Source: Mucilaginibacter rivuli
GTDB taxonomy: Bacteria > Bacteroidota > Bacteroidia > Sphingobacteriales > Sphingobacteriaceae
Direction of reading: 5' to 3'
DNA: 64,000 bases
NCBI RefSeq assembly: GCF_019391655.1
Contig: NZ_JAHXPQ010000010.1
Location: 17,442-81,441, forward strand
Of the stretch, positions 43,000-52,730 are shown in pieces. A program made the position numbers and the translations under genes. The notes beneath the pieces were generated by a model that did not search any database, was not told the DNA's origin, and was given only the letters and a program-made list of their open reading frames with translations. Every line of letters starts with the position of its first letter. Within the stretch, counting starts at the first letter, position 1.

Positions 43000-45900
43000 A
43001 TGAGAATGAGATTTTTACCAAAACTAATGGGCCTTTTCTTGTTGACCCTGCTTTTTTGCGCATCCTCGTATGCGCAAATAGTTAAAGTAACAGGTGTTGT
43101 TAAAGACGACACGGGCCAACCGATGCCTGGTGTTAATGTAAGCGTTAAGGGCAAGCCCAGTAATGTATCAACCAATAAAGATGGTATGTATGTTATACAG
43201 GCCGACCCTGCAAACGATGCTTTAGTATTCTCTTTTATCGGTTACAAAAGGCAAACCATAAGCCTCGATAAAAGGGCTACGCTGAACGTTTCCATGGACA
43301 CAGATCAGGGTAAACTTGATGAAGTAGTAGTTATAGGATACGGTACTAAAAAAAGATCGCAGGTAATTGGCGCGGTAGCAACCATTAATGCGGAAGAAAT
43401 TGCTGATGTACCTTCACCGGATATTGCCGGTGCCTTGCGTAACCGTATTGCGGGCGTGGGGGTTAGCGCGGTATCAGGCGCACCGGGTGCGGCCATTTCC
43501 TTAAACATCAGGAGTGCTCGTATATCAGGTACAGCAGCTACCGTAGGCGCTACTACAGAGCCATTATATGTAATTGATGGTATCACATCATCACAAAGCC
43601 AGTTTGATATGCTGGACCCCTCAATGGTTGAAGACATCACTATTCTGAAGGATGCTTCTGCCGCTATTTATGGTGCCAGCGGCTCAAAGGGGGTAGTGCT
43701 TGTTACTACCAAAAGAGGTAAAATAGGTAAACCTAAATTTAGTTATAATGGCTACGTGGGTTATAATGACGCCAGCCGTAAAGCCGAAATGATGTCAGCT
43801 TATCAGCTGGCTCAGACAATTAATGATATGTATGATCAGCAGGGATTTAAAAGTGAATCGGGTTATTTTACCAATGCGGATCTGGAATATTTAAAAACGC
43901 ATAATTACAAAAGTTGGTTTGACGAAATATGGCAGGCATCTGTAGTTCAAAGGCATAATTTAACGATGAGCGGCGGTACAGATAAGCTTACATTTTTTGT
44001 AGGAGGCTCTTTTCAAAATAATAATGCAAACTACAAAGGAACTTACTATAACCAAAAATATAGCATGCGCAGTGGCATCACTGCAACCTTTTCTGAGTCT
44101 TTTAAAGCCGATATTGGTTTTAACATAAATTATAATAAGCAGTACACTAACCTGCCGGTAGGCGCCAGCGATCAGAATTATGTAACAGCGCTGCTGGGCG
44201 TGCCTGAATGGGTACCATTGCAAATGAATGGATTGCCGGTAAACTTTAACAGTGTGAAAAATCCGCTGGCGCAGGCACAGTCAGGCTTTTATGACTATTC
44301 AACAGCATCCAGCTATACCTTAAACACATCTTTAATATTTACCCCCAAGGCTATACCTGGGCTAACCTTACGTGCTCAAATCGGTCAAACCAGTAGCTGG
44401 GGCGGCGGAGAGAAATACGAGGCCCCGTACAAACAATACACCTTTGCAACATCAGGTAGCAACGGCTTGTTTTACAGAGACTCGGTTACATCTGTATCAG
44501 ACGGTGTGTCAATGGCAAGCTCAAGGCTTACCCCTAAATTAAGCAAAGGCACAAGCTACCAGGGTAACATAACCCTTAACTATGCCAAAACATTCGGTAA
44601 ACATAGTTTCAGCGCGCTTGTTGGTGGGGAGCAATCTCAGTCGAACAGTTCAGGCCTTAGCGTTTACTGGACAGGCCAACAGGTTGCTAATCAAACAGAT
44701 TTTTGGGCCTTTAATGCCGCTGCATTCACCAATAATGGATACAGTTTGAGTGAAAGCCTGAAGCAATCTTTTTTCGGTCGCTTTAGCTATGATTATCAAA
44801 AGAAATACCTGATTGATGGTGTAGGCCGTTTTGATGGCTCAGCCAACTTTGCTAAAGGGAATGTTTGGGGCTTTTTCCCTAACGTAGGTGTAGCATGGAT
44901 AGTATCCGAAGAGAATTTCTTTAAAAATGCATCAAAGCTCAACTTCGTCAGTTTCCTTAAAATAAAAGCCAACATAGGCTTAACAGGCGATGATCGTGTA
45001 GATAATCGTTTATGGCAAGCTAACTACTCGTTAGATTTAGTAAATGGTGGTTATTTATTAGGTAATGCAAGTGCTATAGGCCCATCGTTCAATCCAAGCA
45101 AAATACCTAATCCTGATATTACATGGTCAAAAAAACGCACATATAATATAGGTTTGGAAACAGCCTTCTTCAATGGCAAACTTTCATTCGGGTTTGATTA
45201 TTTTCATGATTATACTTATGATGATTTTGATAAGAATAACGATTCAAACTTCCCTCAATATGCAGGTTTTGCTGCTCCGGTAATTAACCATTATGAGCAA
45301 CATACTTATGGTACAGAGTTTACATTTGGCTATAACGGCAAATTAGCTAAAGATTTTACCTTTAGCAGCAGTTTAAATTTTGGCTTTACCAACGGTTATA
45401 CCAGCCAGGTTTATGGAAACCCGTTCCAGTTATTTGAGAACACACCCGAAGACTGGCAAATAGAATTAGGTACTAACCGTAACGTTTACAATAGCTCTAA
45501 TATTGGGTTGATTGCAAAAGGTATACTGAGAACACAAGCTGATGTTGACGCGTTGCTGAAACAATATCCTAACTATACATTACCTAACGGCAGCGCTAAC
45601 GTAGTGCCCGAAGTAGGTTGGTTGTATTATGAGGATACCAACGGTGATGGTAAAATTACCGATAAAGACCAGGTGCCGCTTTATAAAAATGGTACTGATC
45701 CTATTATTACTTTAGGCTCAACCCTAAGCTTAAACTATAAAGGCTTCCAACTCAGAACCAACTTTGTTGCTAAAATAGGCGGTCATGAAATGCTTGACTC
45801 AAAAGTAGTAAATGATAAACCGAGCATAACCCACAACGTACCTGCTATATGGGGCGATCACTGGTCGAGATCAAACCCTAATGGCAAGTTCCCAAGCATA

Positions 45901-46161
45901 ACAGACCCTACATCTGGCCTCGAATCAAGTTTTTGGATGGTTGACGCAACGATGATACGTATCAACAATATGTCGTTGGCTTATACTATACCAGCCAGCA
46001 TATCTCAACGCGCCGGTATCTCAAATCTGAGGTTCCTGCTTACAGGCAATAACTTATGGGTAATTAAAAATCCACAACCATTTAAAGATCCATATTCCGG
46101 GCACATGGTTGATTATCCAACCATCAGAACTATTCAATTAGGCTTCGGCTTTGGTTTCTAA
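43000..46161 (+). CDS. SusC-type TonB-dependent transporter, pair 2
   Basis: 1053 aa. A conventional signal peptide ends S-S-Y-A-Q (about residue 26). A carboxypeptidase-like domain (about 30-105) precedes the SusC signature D-E-V-V-V-I-G-Y-G-T-K-K, then plug and barrel ending T-I-Q-L-G-F-G-F-G-F. It differs clearly from the first SusC protein in sequence, so the two pairs are not a recent duplication. It is followed after 12 bp by its SusD partner. Confidence 0.95.
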   Translation: MRMRFLPKLMGLFLLTLLFCASSYAQIVKVTGVVKDDTGQPMPGVNVSVKGKPSNVSTNKDGMYVIQADPANDALVFSFIGYKRQTISLDKRATLNVSMDTDQGKLDEVVVIGYGTKKRSQVIGAVATINAEEIADVPSPDIAGALRNRIAGVGVSAVSGAPGAAISLNIRSARISGTAATVGATTEPLYVIDGITSSQSQFDMLDPSMVEDITILKDASAAIYGASGSKGVVLVTTKRGKIGKPKFSYNGYVGYNDASRKAEMMSAYQLAQTINDMYDQQGFKSESGYFTNADLEYLKTHNYKSWFDEIWQASVVQRHNLTMSGGTDKLTFFVGGSFQNNNANYKGTYYNQKYSMRSGITATFSESFKADIGFNINYNKQYTNLPVGASDQNYVTALLGVPEWVPLQMNGLPVNFNSVKNPLAQAQSGFYDYSTASSYTLNTSLIFTPKAIPGLTLRAQIGQTSSWGGGEKYEAPYKQYTFATSGSNGLFYRDSVTSVSDGVSMASSRLTPKLSKGTSYQGNITLNYAKTFGKHSFSALVGGEQSQSNSSGLSVYWTGQQVANQTDFWAFNAAAFTNNGYSLSESLKQSFFGRFSYDYQKKYLIDGVGRFDGSANFAKGNVWGFFPNVGVAWIVSEENFFKNASKLNFVSFLKIKANIGLTGDDRVDNRLWQANYSLDLVNGGYLLGNASAIGPSFNPSKIPNPDITWSKKRTYNIGLETAFFNGKLSFGFDYFHDYTYDDFDKNNDSNFPQYAGFAAPVINHYEQHTYGTEFTFGYNGKLAKDFTFSSSLNFGFTNGYTSQVYGNPFQLFENTPEDWQIELGTNRNVYNSSNIGLIAKGILRTQADVDALLKQYPNYTLPNGSANVVPEVGWLYYEDTNGDGKITDKDQVPLYKNGTDPIITLGSTLSLNYKGFQLRTNFVAKIGGHEMLDSKVVNDKPSITHNVPAIWGDHWSRSNPNGKFPSITDPTSGLESSFWMVDATMIRINNMSLAYTIPASISQRAGISNLRFLLTGNNLWVIKNPQPFKDPYSGHMVDYPTIRTIQLGFGFGF

Positions 46162-46173
46162 AATATTTTTCAC

Positions 46174-48099
46174 ATGAAAACAGTAAAAACTAAATACAAA
46201 AAAATAACCAAAAACATGGCTGCGCTATGTGTGGTTGCCCTGGCAGTTGCCGGTTGCAAACAAGACTTTATTGTACCATCGCATGATAAGATAGCCGATG
46301 AGGTATTGTGGCAGGATCCGGGTGCTGTTGGTTTGTTTCTTAACGGTACTTACCTGCTAAATATGCCGGATTATCCGTTAGAATCGACCCCTTTTATCTG
46401 GGAGTTTGCAAGCGATGAAAGCATTGGATCTGTAACTGATGGTAGCTTGAAAAAAGTAATGGGTATTGGCTCATACATTGGTGTTAACGATGTAAAAATT
46501 ATTGCTAACAAACCCCAGGGTAATAACAGGGGCGATAACAGGTATTTTGATATAGCCCGCTGTAACCTGGGGCTTTACAATGTTCCTACCAGTCCGTTTA
46601 CTAAGGATATTAAAGATCAGTATATGGGCCAGTTTTTTGCATTGCGTGCAATTGCTTACTTTGAACTGACCAGGCTTTACGGTGGTGTTCCGCTTAATTT
46701 AAAACCACAAGATCCAACTAATGTTGACTATTCAGGCCGTAAAAGTGCTAAGGAATGTATTAATGCCATTGTGAGCGACCTGGACAGCGCAGCAGCAAGA
46801 TTAGCTAATGCCAATTTCAGAACAGCAGTGGATTGGGGCCGCCTGGATAGGCTTGCCGCCTTATCTCTTAAAGGAAGGGTATTATTAACATGGGCCAGCC
46901 CACAGTTTAACCCGGTTAATGATGGTTTACATCCATACGATGCAACACGCTGGACAACAGCTTTAAAGGCAAATGAAGAGGCTTACAATTTATGTGTAAA
47001 CTCTGGCCTGAAATTGATGCCGTATGCCAATATATTTACTACAGAAGGGCCAGGTAATACCGAAGCTATTATAGTAAAAGAATACTCAAGCACGCTTGAA
47101 AAAAAATATAACGGAGTTGAAACAAGGGTACGCCCGGGTGGTGTTGCCGGTGGCTCGCCTTCAGATTATTATGTAGCATCGCAAGCCATGCTGGATGCTT
47201 ATCCAATGGCAGATGGTACCCCGGCTTTGGCCTCGGATGGCGTTACGCCCATAAATGGTTATGACCCGGATATGTATTTCTTAAATCGTGACCCGCGTTT
47301 TGCCCAAACCATCGCTTATAATGGAGCACAATGGAAGTTGAGTGGTATAGCTAACCGTACACAATGGAACTATACTGCAGAGATTGACGGTGGCGGTGGT
47401 AAGCCGTTTTACTGTAAGCGCTTCTCTAACCCGGATGTAGTACCCCCATTTACAGTTGTAGGTGATAAAGGAGCCGGTGGTGTAGACTGGATTGAACTAC
47501 GCTTTGCCGAAGTGTTGATGAACTATGCAGAATGTTTAAATGAAACCGGCGATTTGACAGCATCTAAAAACCTGATTAGAGATTTACGCAAAACACGTGG
47601 CATTGTAATTGGCGCTAATGATTATGGCCTCAACCTGGCTACCAACAAAGACCAAATGCGCGATCTGATCATGAATGAGCGTATGGTAGAATTTGCATTT
47701 GAGGGTAAACGCGGCTGGGATTTAAGAAGAACAAGGAGACTGGATAAGCTAAATGGTAAATTTTTGTATACGTATGGTGAGCAAATTTATCCTATAGATA
47801 CCAAGAATGCGGTTTATATAGCCAAAAAAGCAACGTTAGAAGAAATTATACCCGGCCAAAGTACCCTTCGCAGGCGCGATACCTTGCAGGTATCTAAAAG
47901 GAGCAGTTATCGGTATTTCTTCCAGCATCCAACTGTTAGTACAGGCGCAAACAGATTTGGCGATTTGACTAATCCGATTGCTGTTCCTGCAAACCAGTGT
48001 TATTTCTGGCCACTACCAACGGCATTTTTACAATCATCACCAACGTTAGACCAAACAATTGGTTGGGAAAACGGAACTTTTGATCCATTAAAAAATTAA
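46174..48099 (+). CDS. SusD/RagB-family lipoprotein, pair 2
   Basis: 641 aa. The lipobox is A-V-A-G-C near residue 28. A SusD fold follows, with F-F-A-L-R-A-I-A-Y-F-E-L-T-R-L-Y-G-G-V-P (about 149-168) and M-V-E-F-A-F-E-G-K-R-G-W-D-L-R-R-T-R (about 505-522), textbook RagB/SusD motifs. Surface-exposed partner of SusC pair 2. Two bases separate it from the next lipoprotein, so they are co-transcribed. Confidence 0.94.
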   Translation: MKTVKTKYKKITKNMAALCVVALAVAGCKQDFIVPSHDKIADEVLWQDPGAVGLFLNGTYLLNMPDYPLESTPFIWEFASDESIGSVTDGSLKKVMGIGSYIGVNDVKIIANKPQGNNRGDNRYFDIARCNLGLYNVPTSPFTKDIKDQYMGQFFALRAIAYFELTRLYGGVPLNLKPQDPTNVDYSGRKSAKECINAIVSDLDSAAARLANANFRTAVDWGRLDRLAALSLKGRVLLTWASPQFNPVNDGLHPYDATRWTTALKANEEAYNLCVNSGLKLMPYANIFTTEGPGNTEAIIVKEYSSTLEKKYNGVETRVRPGGVAGGSPSDYYVASQAMLDAYPMADGTPALASDGVTPINGYDPDMYFLNRDPRFAQTIAYNGAQWKLSGIANRTQWNYTAEIDGGGGKPFYCKRFSNPDVVPPFTVVGDKGAGGVDWIELRFAEVLMNYAECLNETGDLTASKNLIRDLRKTRGIVIGANDYGLNLATNKDQMRDLIMNERMVEFAFEGKRGWDLRRTRRLDKLNGKFLYTYGEQIYPIDTKNAVYIAKKATLEEIIPGQSTLRRRDTLQVSKRSSYRYFFQHPTVSTGANRFGDLTNPIAVPANQCYFWPLPTAFLQSSPTLDQTIGWENGTFDPLKN

Positions 48100-48101
48100 C
48101 A

Positions 48102-49121
48102 ATGAAAAAAAATATTTCACTTATAATCATTATAGGCTTTGCCATAGTTTTTGGCTCTTGTAAAAAAGAGGGGCCAAACATCTTCAATATGTTCACAGAC
48201 GTTAAAGTTGAATTTAGCAATGCTGATCCACGCAATATTGTAGATTATAAACAGGTTAAAGTAGGCGACGAGGTGTGGATTGATTATACCATAACATCTG
48301 ACAAAGACGATATGTATGGTGTGTACCTGCTGGAGGTAGGTAACTCTACCCCGGTACTTAAAACCGTGCTTGATCCAACTATGCGCAGGGTAGCTACAGG
48401 CCATATTGTGCTTAACCCGGCCCGCACAGGTTTAATTAGCTATCGCATTTACCCTGTAGATAAGATAGGCGTTTACATGGGCGATGGCTATAAAAAGCTT
48501 ACCATAGAGGTGATAAACGATTTAAGTTTTGTAACCGAGCGATATGCCGAAATACCTAACCCTTACATCAAAATTGATTCGTTAACCGGGAACTATAATT
48601 ACGTTTATCCTATTTCAATTCCAAATTATGCTGCTACCGCACAAAGTTTCTTTTCGTTAACTGATGCACAAGCTTATTCGTATACAGATGGTGCAGCCAA
48701 CTCGGCAAAAATAGACCTGGGTATATATTACAAACCAACGGTAACAAGAACGGTAAACGCTACTACGGGTGTTGTTACAATTACTAACGTTGCTCATTAT
48801 TATTTTTATTCACCAGGGGTTTCACCATCACCGGTACCTCCAACCCTCGGATTTAATTTTTCAGGGTGGACTGCAAAAGGGACTACCTTTAGTGCAGCCC
48901 AGGCAAATACGGTATTTACAGGTTTTAAAACCGGGCAACAAGTTGCTGCTGCCGGTGCAAAAGTAGCCGTAAACCTTACTAACCCGGAGTTTGTAGCTGG
49001 TAGTGCCTACTATTTTAAAACTACAGACGGTAAATATGGTATAATATGGGTTCATGACAATGGCTTCGACAGAACACGTGACAGGCCTTATGCTAACTTT
49101 TGGATAAAAATGCAGATGTAG
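48102..49121 (+). CDS. Surface lipoprotein, candidate glycan-binding protein
   Basis: 339 aa. The signal peptide ends in a lipobox F-G-S-C (Cys20). The mature protein is beta-rich with an Ig-like N-terminal part (about 30-130) and no catalytic motif. I do not recognise a named family with confidence. Its place directly after SusD and before the lyase is where SusE/SusF-like surface glycan-binding proteins are encoded, so a binding role is the best inference. Confidence 0.72.
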   Translation: MKKNISLIIIIGFAIVFGSCKKEGPNIFNMFTDVKVEFSNADPRNIVDYKQVKVGDEVWIDYTITSDKDDMYGVYLLEVGNSTPVLKTVLDPTMRRVATGHIVLNPARTGLISYRIYPVDKIGVYMGDGYKKLTIEVINDLSFVTERYAEIPNPYIKIDSLTGNYNYVYPISIPNYAATAQSFFSLTDAQAYSYTDGAANSAKIDLGIYYKPTVTRTVNATTGVVTITNVAHYYFYSPGVSPSPVPPTLGFNFSGWTAKGTTFSAAQANTVFTGFKTGQQVAAAGAKVAVNLTNPEFVAGSAYYFKTTDGKYGIIWVHDNGFDRTRDRPYANFWIKMQM

Positions 49122-49170
49122 TACAAAAATATATTAGTAATAATATAACCTCAATGGCATTGTCCCTAAC

Positions 49171-49212
49171 TCCGGGCCGGCTTGTGAAAAAACAATTCAC
49201 TCGCCGGCCCGG
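49171..49212 (+). other. Very stable intergenic stem-loop before the pectate lyase gene
   Basis: Within a 191-bp gap inside the operon. TCCGGGCCGGC (49171-49181) pairs perfectly with GCCGGCCCGGA (49203-49213), and an inner stem GTGAA / TTCAC (about 49184-49188 with 49196-49200) stacks under a small A-rich loop. No T-run follows. It is a candidate attenuator, RNase-processing or mRNA-stability hairpin rather than a terminator. Confidence 0.75.
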
Positions 49213-49312
49213 ATTGTTAAAAAGACTTTTCCCCGTAACAGAAATGATACCAACACGCGCTCACATCGATCTTAAATTTGCTTCTTCTGCTTTTGATAAA
49301 CAATAAATAATT

Positions 49313-51805
49313 ATGAAACATTACACAACCCTGTTTGGTATTGCTTTAAGCCTGCTGTGCCCCGCTTTACTATCAGCTCAATCATCATCCCCAATTTTAA
49401 AAGTTGATTTAAACACAGCAGATCGTACTGCCCGTGAGGTTAATGAGCTTGGCTTTACTGCATGGCCAATTAAAGCAGGCATGGCCGATACCATAACCTT
49501 AAAGGGGATAAAAATTATATTTACTAAGAAAGGCGAAAACGGCACAGGCCTTATCGCGGGTTATTATAAAACAGCAGTGCAGGCACCTTATTATGCCCGT
49601 TTGGCAGGCGATGGCTTGTCGGTAAAAAATGGTAGTGCCGGTGCGCAGATAGAAATGCGCATCATTGGCCTTCCTGCGGGCCCGCATACATTGCTTACTT
49701 ATCACAATAATATTGAAGGTAACAAACCTAATGTGTTTGCACCTATCAACATTTACGTCAACGGAAAATTACAGTTTGATAAGCTTACCCCCTCTTTTCG
49801 CGTACACGAAAACTCAGATAGTAAATCGGCATACCTGAAATTTGAAACTCAAAAAGGTAAAGATGTTGTTATACTTTTCGAGGCAGACCCCACATCAGCT
49901 GCAACTAATAAAAATATCATCATCAATGGATTTGAGCTTAACACACCCAATGTTATTGATATGGCACGCCTGCCCCATCCGCTGAATGCCGATGAACATG
50001 CTGACGCTGATAATAATAACCTGCAGTTAAGCTGGGCAGCGGCAAACAATGCAGCATCGCACGATTTGTATTTCGGTACCGATTCTGCATCCGTGGCTAC
50101 GGCAACCCATGCATCAGCATTATTTAAAGAAAACTTAAAGAAAACTGCATACGCCATTGGTAAAGTATACAGTATGCTTAGCTATTACTGGCGTGTAGAC
50201 GAAATAGACGCTTCCGGAAAATTGACCAAAGGTAATGTCTGGTATTTCAGGCCGAGGCAACTTGCTTTTACTGATGCCGAAGGTTATGGCCGTTTTGCGC
50301 GTGGTGGCCGTGGCGGTAAAGTGGTTGAGGTTACCAACCTTAATGATGATGGCCCCGGCAGCTTACGCGAAGCCGTTACAAAGGATATTGGCCCGCGTAC
50401 CATTGTTTTTGCAGTGTCGGGTATAATACAATTAAAATCGCGCCTGGTACTACGCGATAAGTATGTAACCATAGCAGGGCAAACAGCGCCGGGAAAGGGT
50501 ATCTGTATCAGCAGGGCGCCGCTTGGCATTGTAGCTGATGACGATATTATCCGCTTTATGCGTGTTCGTGTTGGTACCGGCATAACTTATGATGGCATGG
50601 GCATTACCGGCGCCGATAACAGCATTGTTGATCATTGCTCCATAAGCTGGAGTATTGATGAAGCCTTTAGTTCACGTGGGGCGCATAACATTACACTGCA
50701 ACGTACATTGATATCCGAAGCGCTTAACGTTGCCGGGCACGATCATTACGCGGTTGGTAAAGCCCATGGCTTTGCTGCGAGTATAGGCGGCGAGGTAGGT
50801 AGCTTTCATCATAACCTGCTGGCCAATTGCTCGGGCCGTAACTGGAGCCTGGCAGGCGGCGCGGATGGTGATGGAAATTATCTTGGTAAGATGGACATCC
50901 GTAACAACGTGGTGTATAACTGGGATACCCGCACTACAGATGGCGGCGCGCGCGAAGTTAACTTTGTAGGCAACTATTATAAACCAGGCCCATCAACTAC
51001 ATTTATGTACGCCTTAAACGCGCAGCATGAAGGTTATGGAGGTGGCAAACAGCAGTACTTTTTTGATGGCAATGTAATGCCGGGCCATTTTGATGAAAAC
51101 AACCAAACTGCCGGACGCAAACAAACCGGCAAGGCCGACTATGAAACCTTTTTAAATAAAGAGTTTTTTATACCGTATGTAAAAACTCAAAGCGCTGTTG
51201 ATGCCTATAAAGATATTTTATCTGATGTAGGCTGTAACCAACCTGTATTTGACGATCATGACATCCGCATTATTAACGAAACGGCTACAGGTACCACAAC
51301 GTTTAAGGGCAGCAAATCGGGCAAAGCCGGTTTGATCGATTCGCAAAATGATGCGGGCGGCTGGGAAGATTATCCCGAAGTACATCGCCCGGTAACTTTT
51401 GACAGCGACCACGATGGTTTGCCCGATTGGTGGGAAAGCATCAAACAGTTAAATATTCACTCTGCAAAAGGCGACTTTGCAGATGCGACCGCCGACCCGG
51501 ATAAAGATGGCTTTACAAACCTGGACGATTATTTGGAATGGATGGCAAAACCGCATTTTGTTACAGATGTAAACAAGCCTGTTGTTATTAACCTTAGGCA
51601 ATTCACTTACGGTTATACTGATAAACCTGTATTTACCACATCGGCTGTTATAAATGGCAAGGTGAAAATGCAAAGCAATGGCACTGCTCAATTTGTGCCG
51701 GATAAAGCGGGCTTGGGTTCATTTAAATTTACAGTTACTGATGCCGCCGGCAGCACATTTACCAGGCAGATCAATATTGCAACAGGTACTGATATTTTAA
51801 AATAA
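49313..51805 (+). CDS. Multidomain polysaccharide lyase family 1 (pectate lyase)
   Basis: 830 aa, exported (signal ends L-L-S-A-Q). An N-terminal beta domain (about 25-210) is followed by a fibronectin-III-like module (about 220-310), then a right-handed beta-helix pectate lyase core (about 320-600) with D-H-C-S-I-S-W-S near 440 and R-N-N-V-V-Y-N-W. Calcium-binding type EF-like repeats D-S-D-H-D-G-L-P-D-W-W and D-P-D-K-D-G-F lie around 695-740, and an Ig-like C-terminus follows. It cleaves de-esterified polygalacturonan by beta-elimination and defines the locus as pectin-targeting. Confidence 0.9.
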   Translation: MKHYTTLFGIALSLLCPALLSAQSSSPILKVDLNTADRTAREVNELGFTAWPIKAGMADTITLKGIKIIFTKKGENGTGLIAGYYKTAVQAPYYARLAGDGLSVKNGSAGAQIEMRIIGLPAGPHTLLTYHNNIEGNKPNVFAPINIYVNGKLQFDKLTPSFRVHENSDSKSAYLKFETQKGKDVVILFEADPTSAATNKNIIINGFELNTPNVIDMARLPHPLNADEHADADNNNLQLSWAAANNAASHDLYFGTDSASVATATHASALFKENLKKTAYAIGKVYSMLSYYWRVDEIDASGKLTKGNVWYFRPRQLAFTDAEGYGRFARGGRGGKVVEVTNLNDDGPGSLREAVTKDIGPRTIVFAVSGIIQLKSRLVLRDKYVTIAGQTAPGKGICISRAPLGIVADDDIIRFMRVRVGTGITYDGMGITGADNSIVDHCSISWSIDEAFSSRGAHNITLQRTLISEALNVAGHDHYAVGKAHGFAASIGGEVGSFHHNLLANCSGRNWSLAGGADGDGNYLGKMDIRNNVVYNWDTRTTDGGAREVNFVGNYYKPGPSTTFMYALNAQHEGYGGGKQQYFFDGNVMPGHFDENNQTAGRKQTGKADYETFLNKEFFIPYVKTQSAVDAYKDILSDVGCNQPVFDDHDIRIINETATGTTTFKGSKSGKAGLIDSQNDAGGWEDYPEVHRPVTFDSDHDGLPDWWESIKQLNIHSAKGDFADATADPDKDGFTNLDDYLEWMAKPHFVTDVNKPVVINLRQFTYGYTDKPVFTTSAVINGKVKMQSNGTAQFVPDKAGLGSFKFTVTDAAGSTFTRQINIATGTDILK

Positions 51806-51809
51806 TTGT

Positions 51810-51850
51810 ATAAACACAAAGGTTGTTTTTTTAACAACCTTTGTGTTTAT
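51810..51850 (+). terminator. Terminator / long hairpin after the lyase gene
   Basis: Perfect 16-bp stem ATAAACACAAAGGTTG (51810-51825) with CAACCTTTGTGTTTAT (51835-51850). T-rich loop, no long T-run after it. It ends where the hydrolase gene begins, so read-through could still express that gene. Confidence 0.85.
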
Positions 51851-51860
51851 TATATATAAT

Positions 51861-52730
51861 GTGCTTGTGAGGTTAGCCTGCTTACTTATGTTTTTTTTAT
51901 TGATAAGGGAGTTGGTAGTAGCACAAATACCGGCACCCGGAGGCTATGAACTGCATAAAGATATTGTTTACACAACAGCAGGCAACTGGCAGGGGCGGAT
52001 GGATATTTATTCGCCGGCAACAACACCTAAAAAAGCATTACCGTTAATTATTTATATACACGGTGGTGGTTGGGTGCATGGCAGTAAAGAAGAAGAGAAA
52101 TGGTTTAGTATATTTTTCAAGAAAGAATATGTAATAGCCAATGTAGAATACCGCATAGCAAACCAGGCGCCTGCACCCGCGGCAATACAAGATATTAGGT
52201 GCGCATTAATGTACCTGGCGCAAAACAACGCAAAATGGCATATTGATAAAGAAAGAATTGTTATTGCGGGTTCATCCGCCGGTGGCCATCTGGCTTTGAT
52301 AGCAGGCTTGCTTCAAAATAATAACGTTTTTGATAATAATTGTACCCCGGTTCCATTACACATTGCCGGTATTATCGATAAGTACGGGCCAACAGATCTG
52401 GCCCAATGGGATGCCATGAAGAACCCGGGAAAGGCATCTTCATCATGGCTTGGGGGGCGGGGGAATGATTCAGTATTTGTGAGGTCATTATCTCCGGTAT
52501 ACTATGTTAATTATAATAGCCCTCCTGTATTAATTATTCACGGCGATGCTGACCATACCGTGCCTTACCAGCAATCCCTGCTGCTATTGGATAAACTAAA
52601 GGCTTTTGGTGTTAAAGTTGAAATGTATACTGCTAAAGGCGGCAGGCATGGCAATTTTAACGAAACGCAAAATAATGAGATAGAAAAACTGGCAAACGGT
52701 TTTGTAACTACCTGTACGCGAATATATTAA
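51861..52730 (+). CDS. Exported alpha/beta-hydrolase, esterase (BD-FAE-like)
   Basis: About 289 aa. The start is uncertain: GTG 51861 and GTG 51867 both give a signal peptide ending V-V-A-Q. A GTG at 51843 lies in the terminator hairpin and is rejected; ATG 51888 shortens the signal. Oxyanion-hole H-G-G-G-W-V-H, nucleophile elbow G-S-S-A-G-G and the late H-G-D-A-D and G-R-H-G-N-F acid/His motifs are intact. The fold matches acetyl/feruloyl esterases (BD-FAE type), so it may deacetylate pectin or related glycans. Confidence 0.82.
   Translation: MLVRLACLLMFFLLIRELVVAQIPAPGGYELHKDIVYTTAGNWQGRMDIYSPATTPKKALPLIIYIHGGGWVHGSKEEEKWFSIFFKKEYVIANVEYRIANQAPAPAAIQDIRCALMYLAQNNAKWHIDKERIVIAGSSAGGHLALIAGLLQNNNVFDNNCTPVPLHIAGIIDKYGPTDLAQWDAMKNPGKASSSWLGGRGNDSVFVRSLSPVYYVNYNSPPVLIIHGDADHTVPYQQSLLLLDKLKAFGVKVEMYTAKGGRHGNFNETQNNEIEKLANGFVTTCTRIY

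Noticed and set aside
49100..49306. A 68-aa open frame between the lipoprotein and lyase genes
   Set aside because: It begins inside the lipoprotein gene and passes through the GC-rich hairpin; no homology-like composition or start signal.
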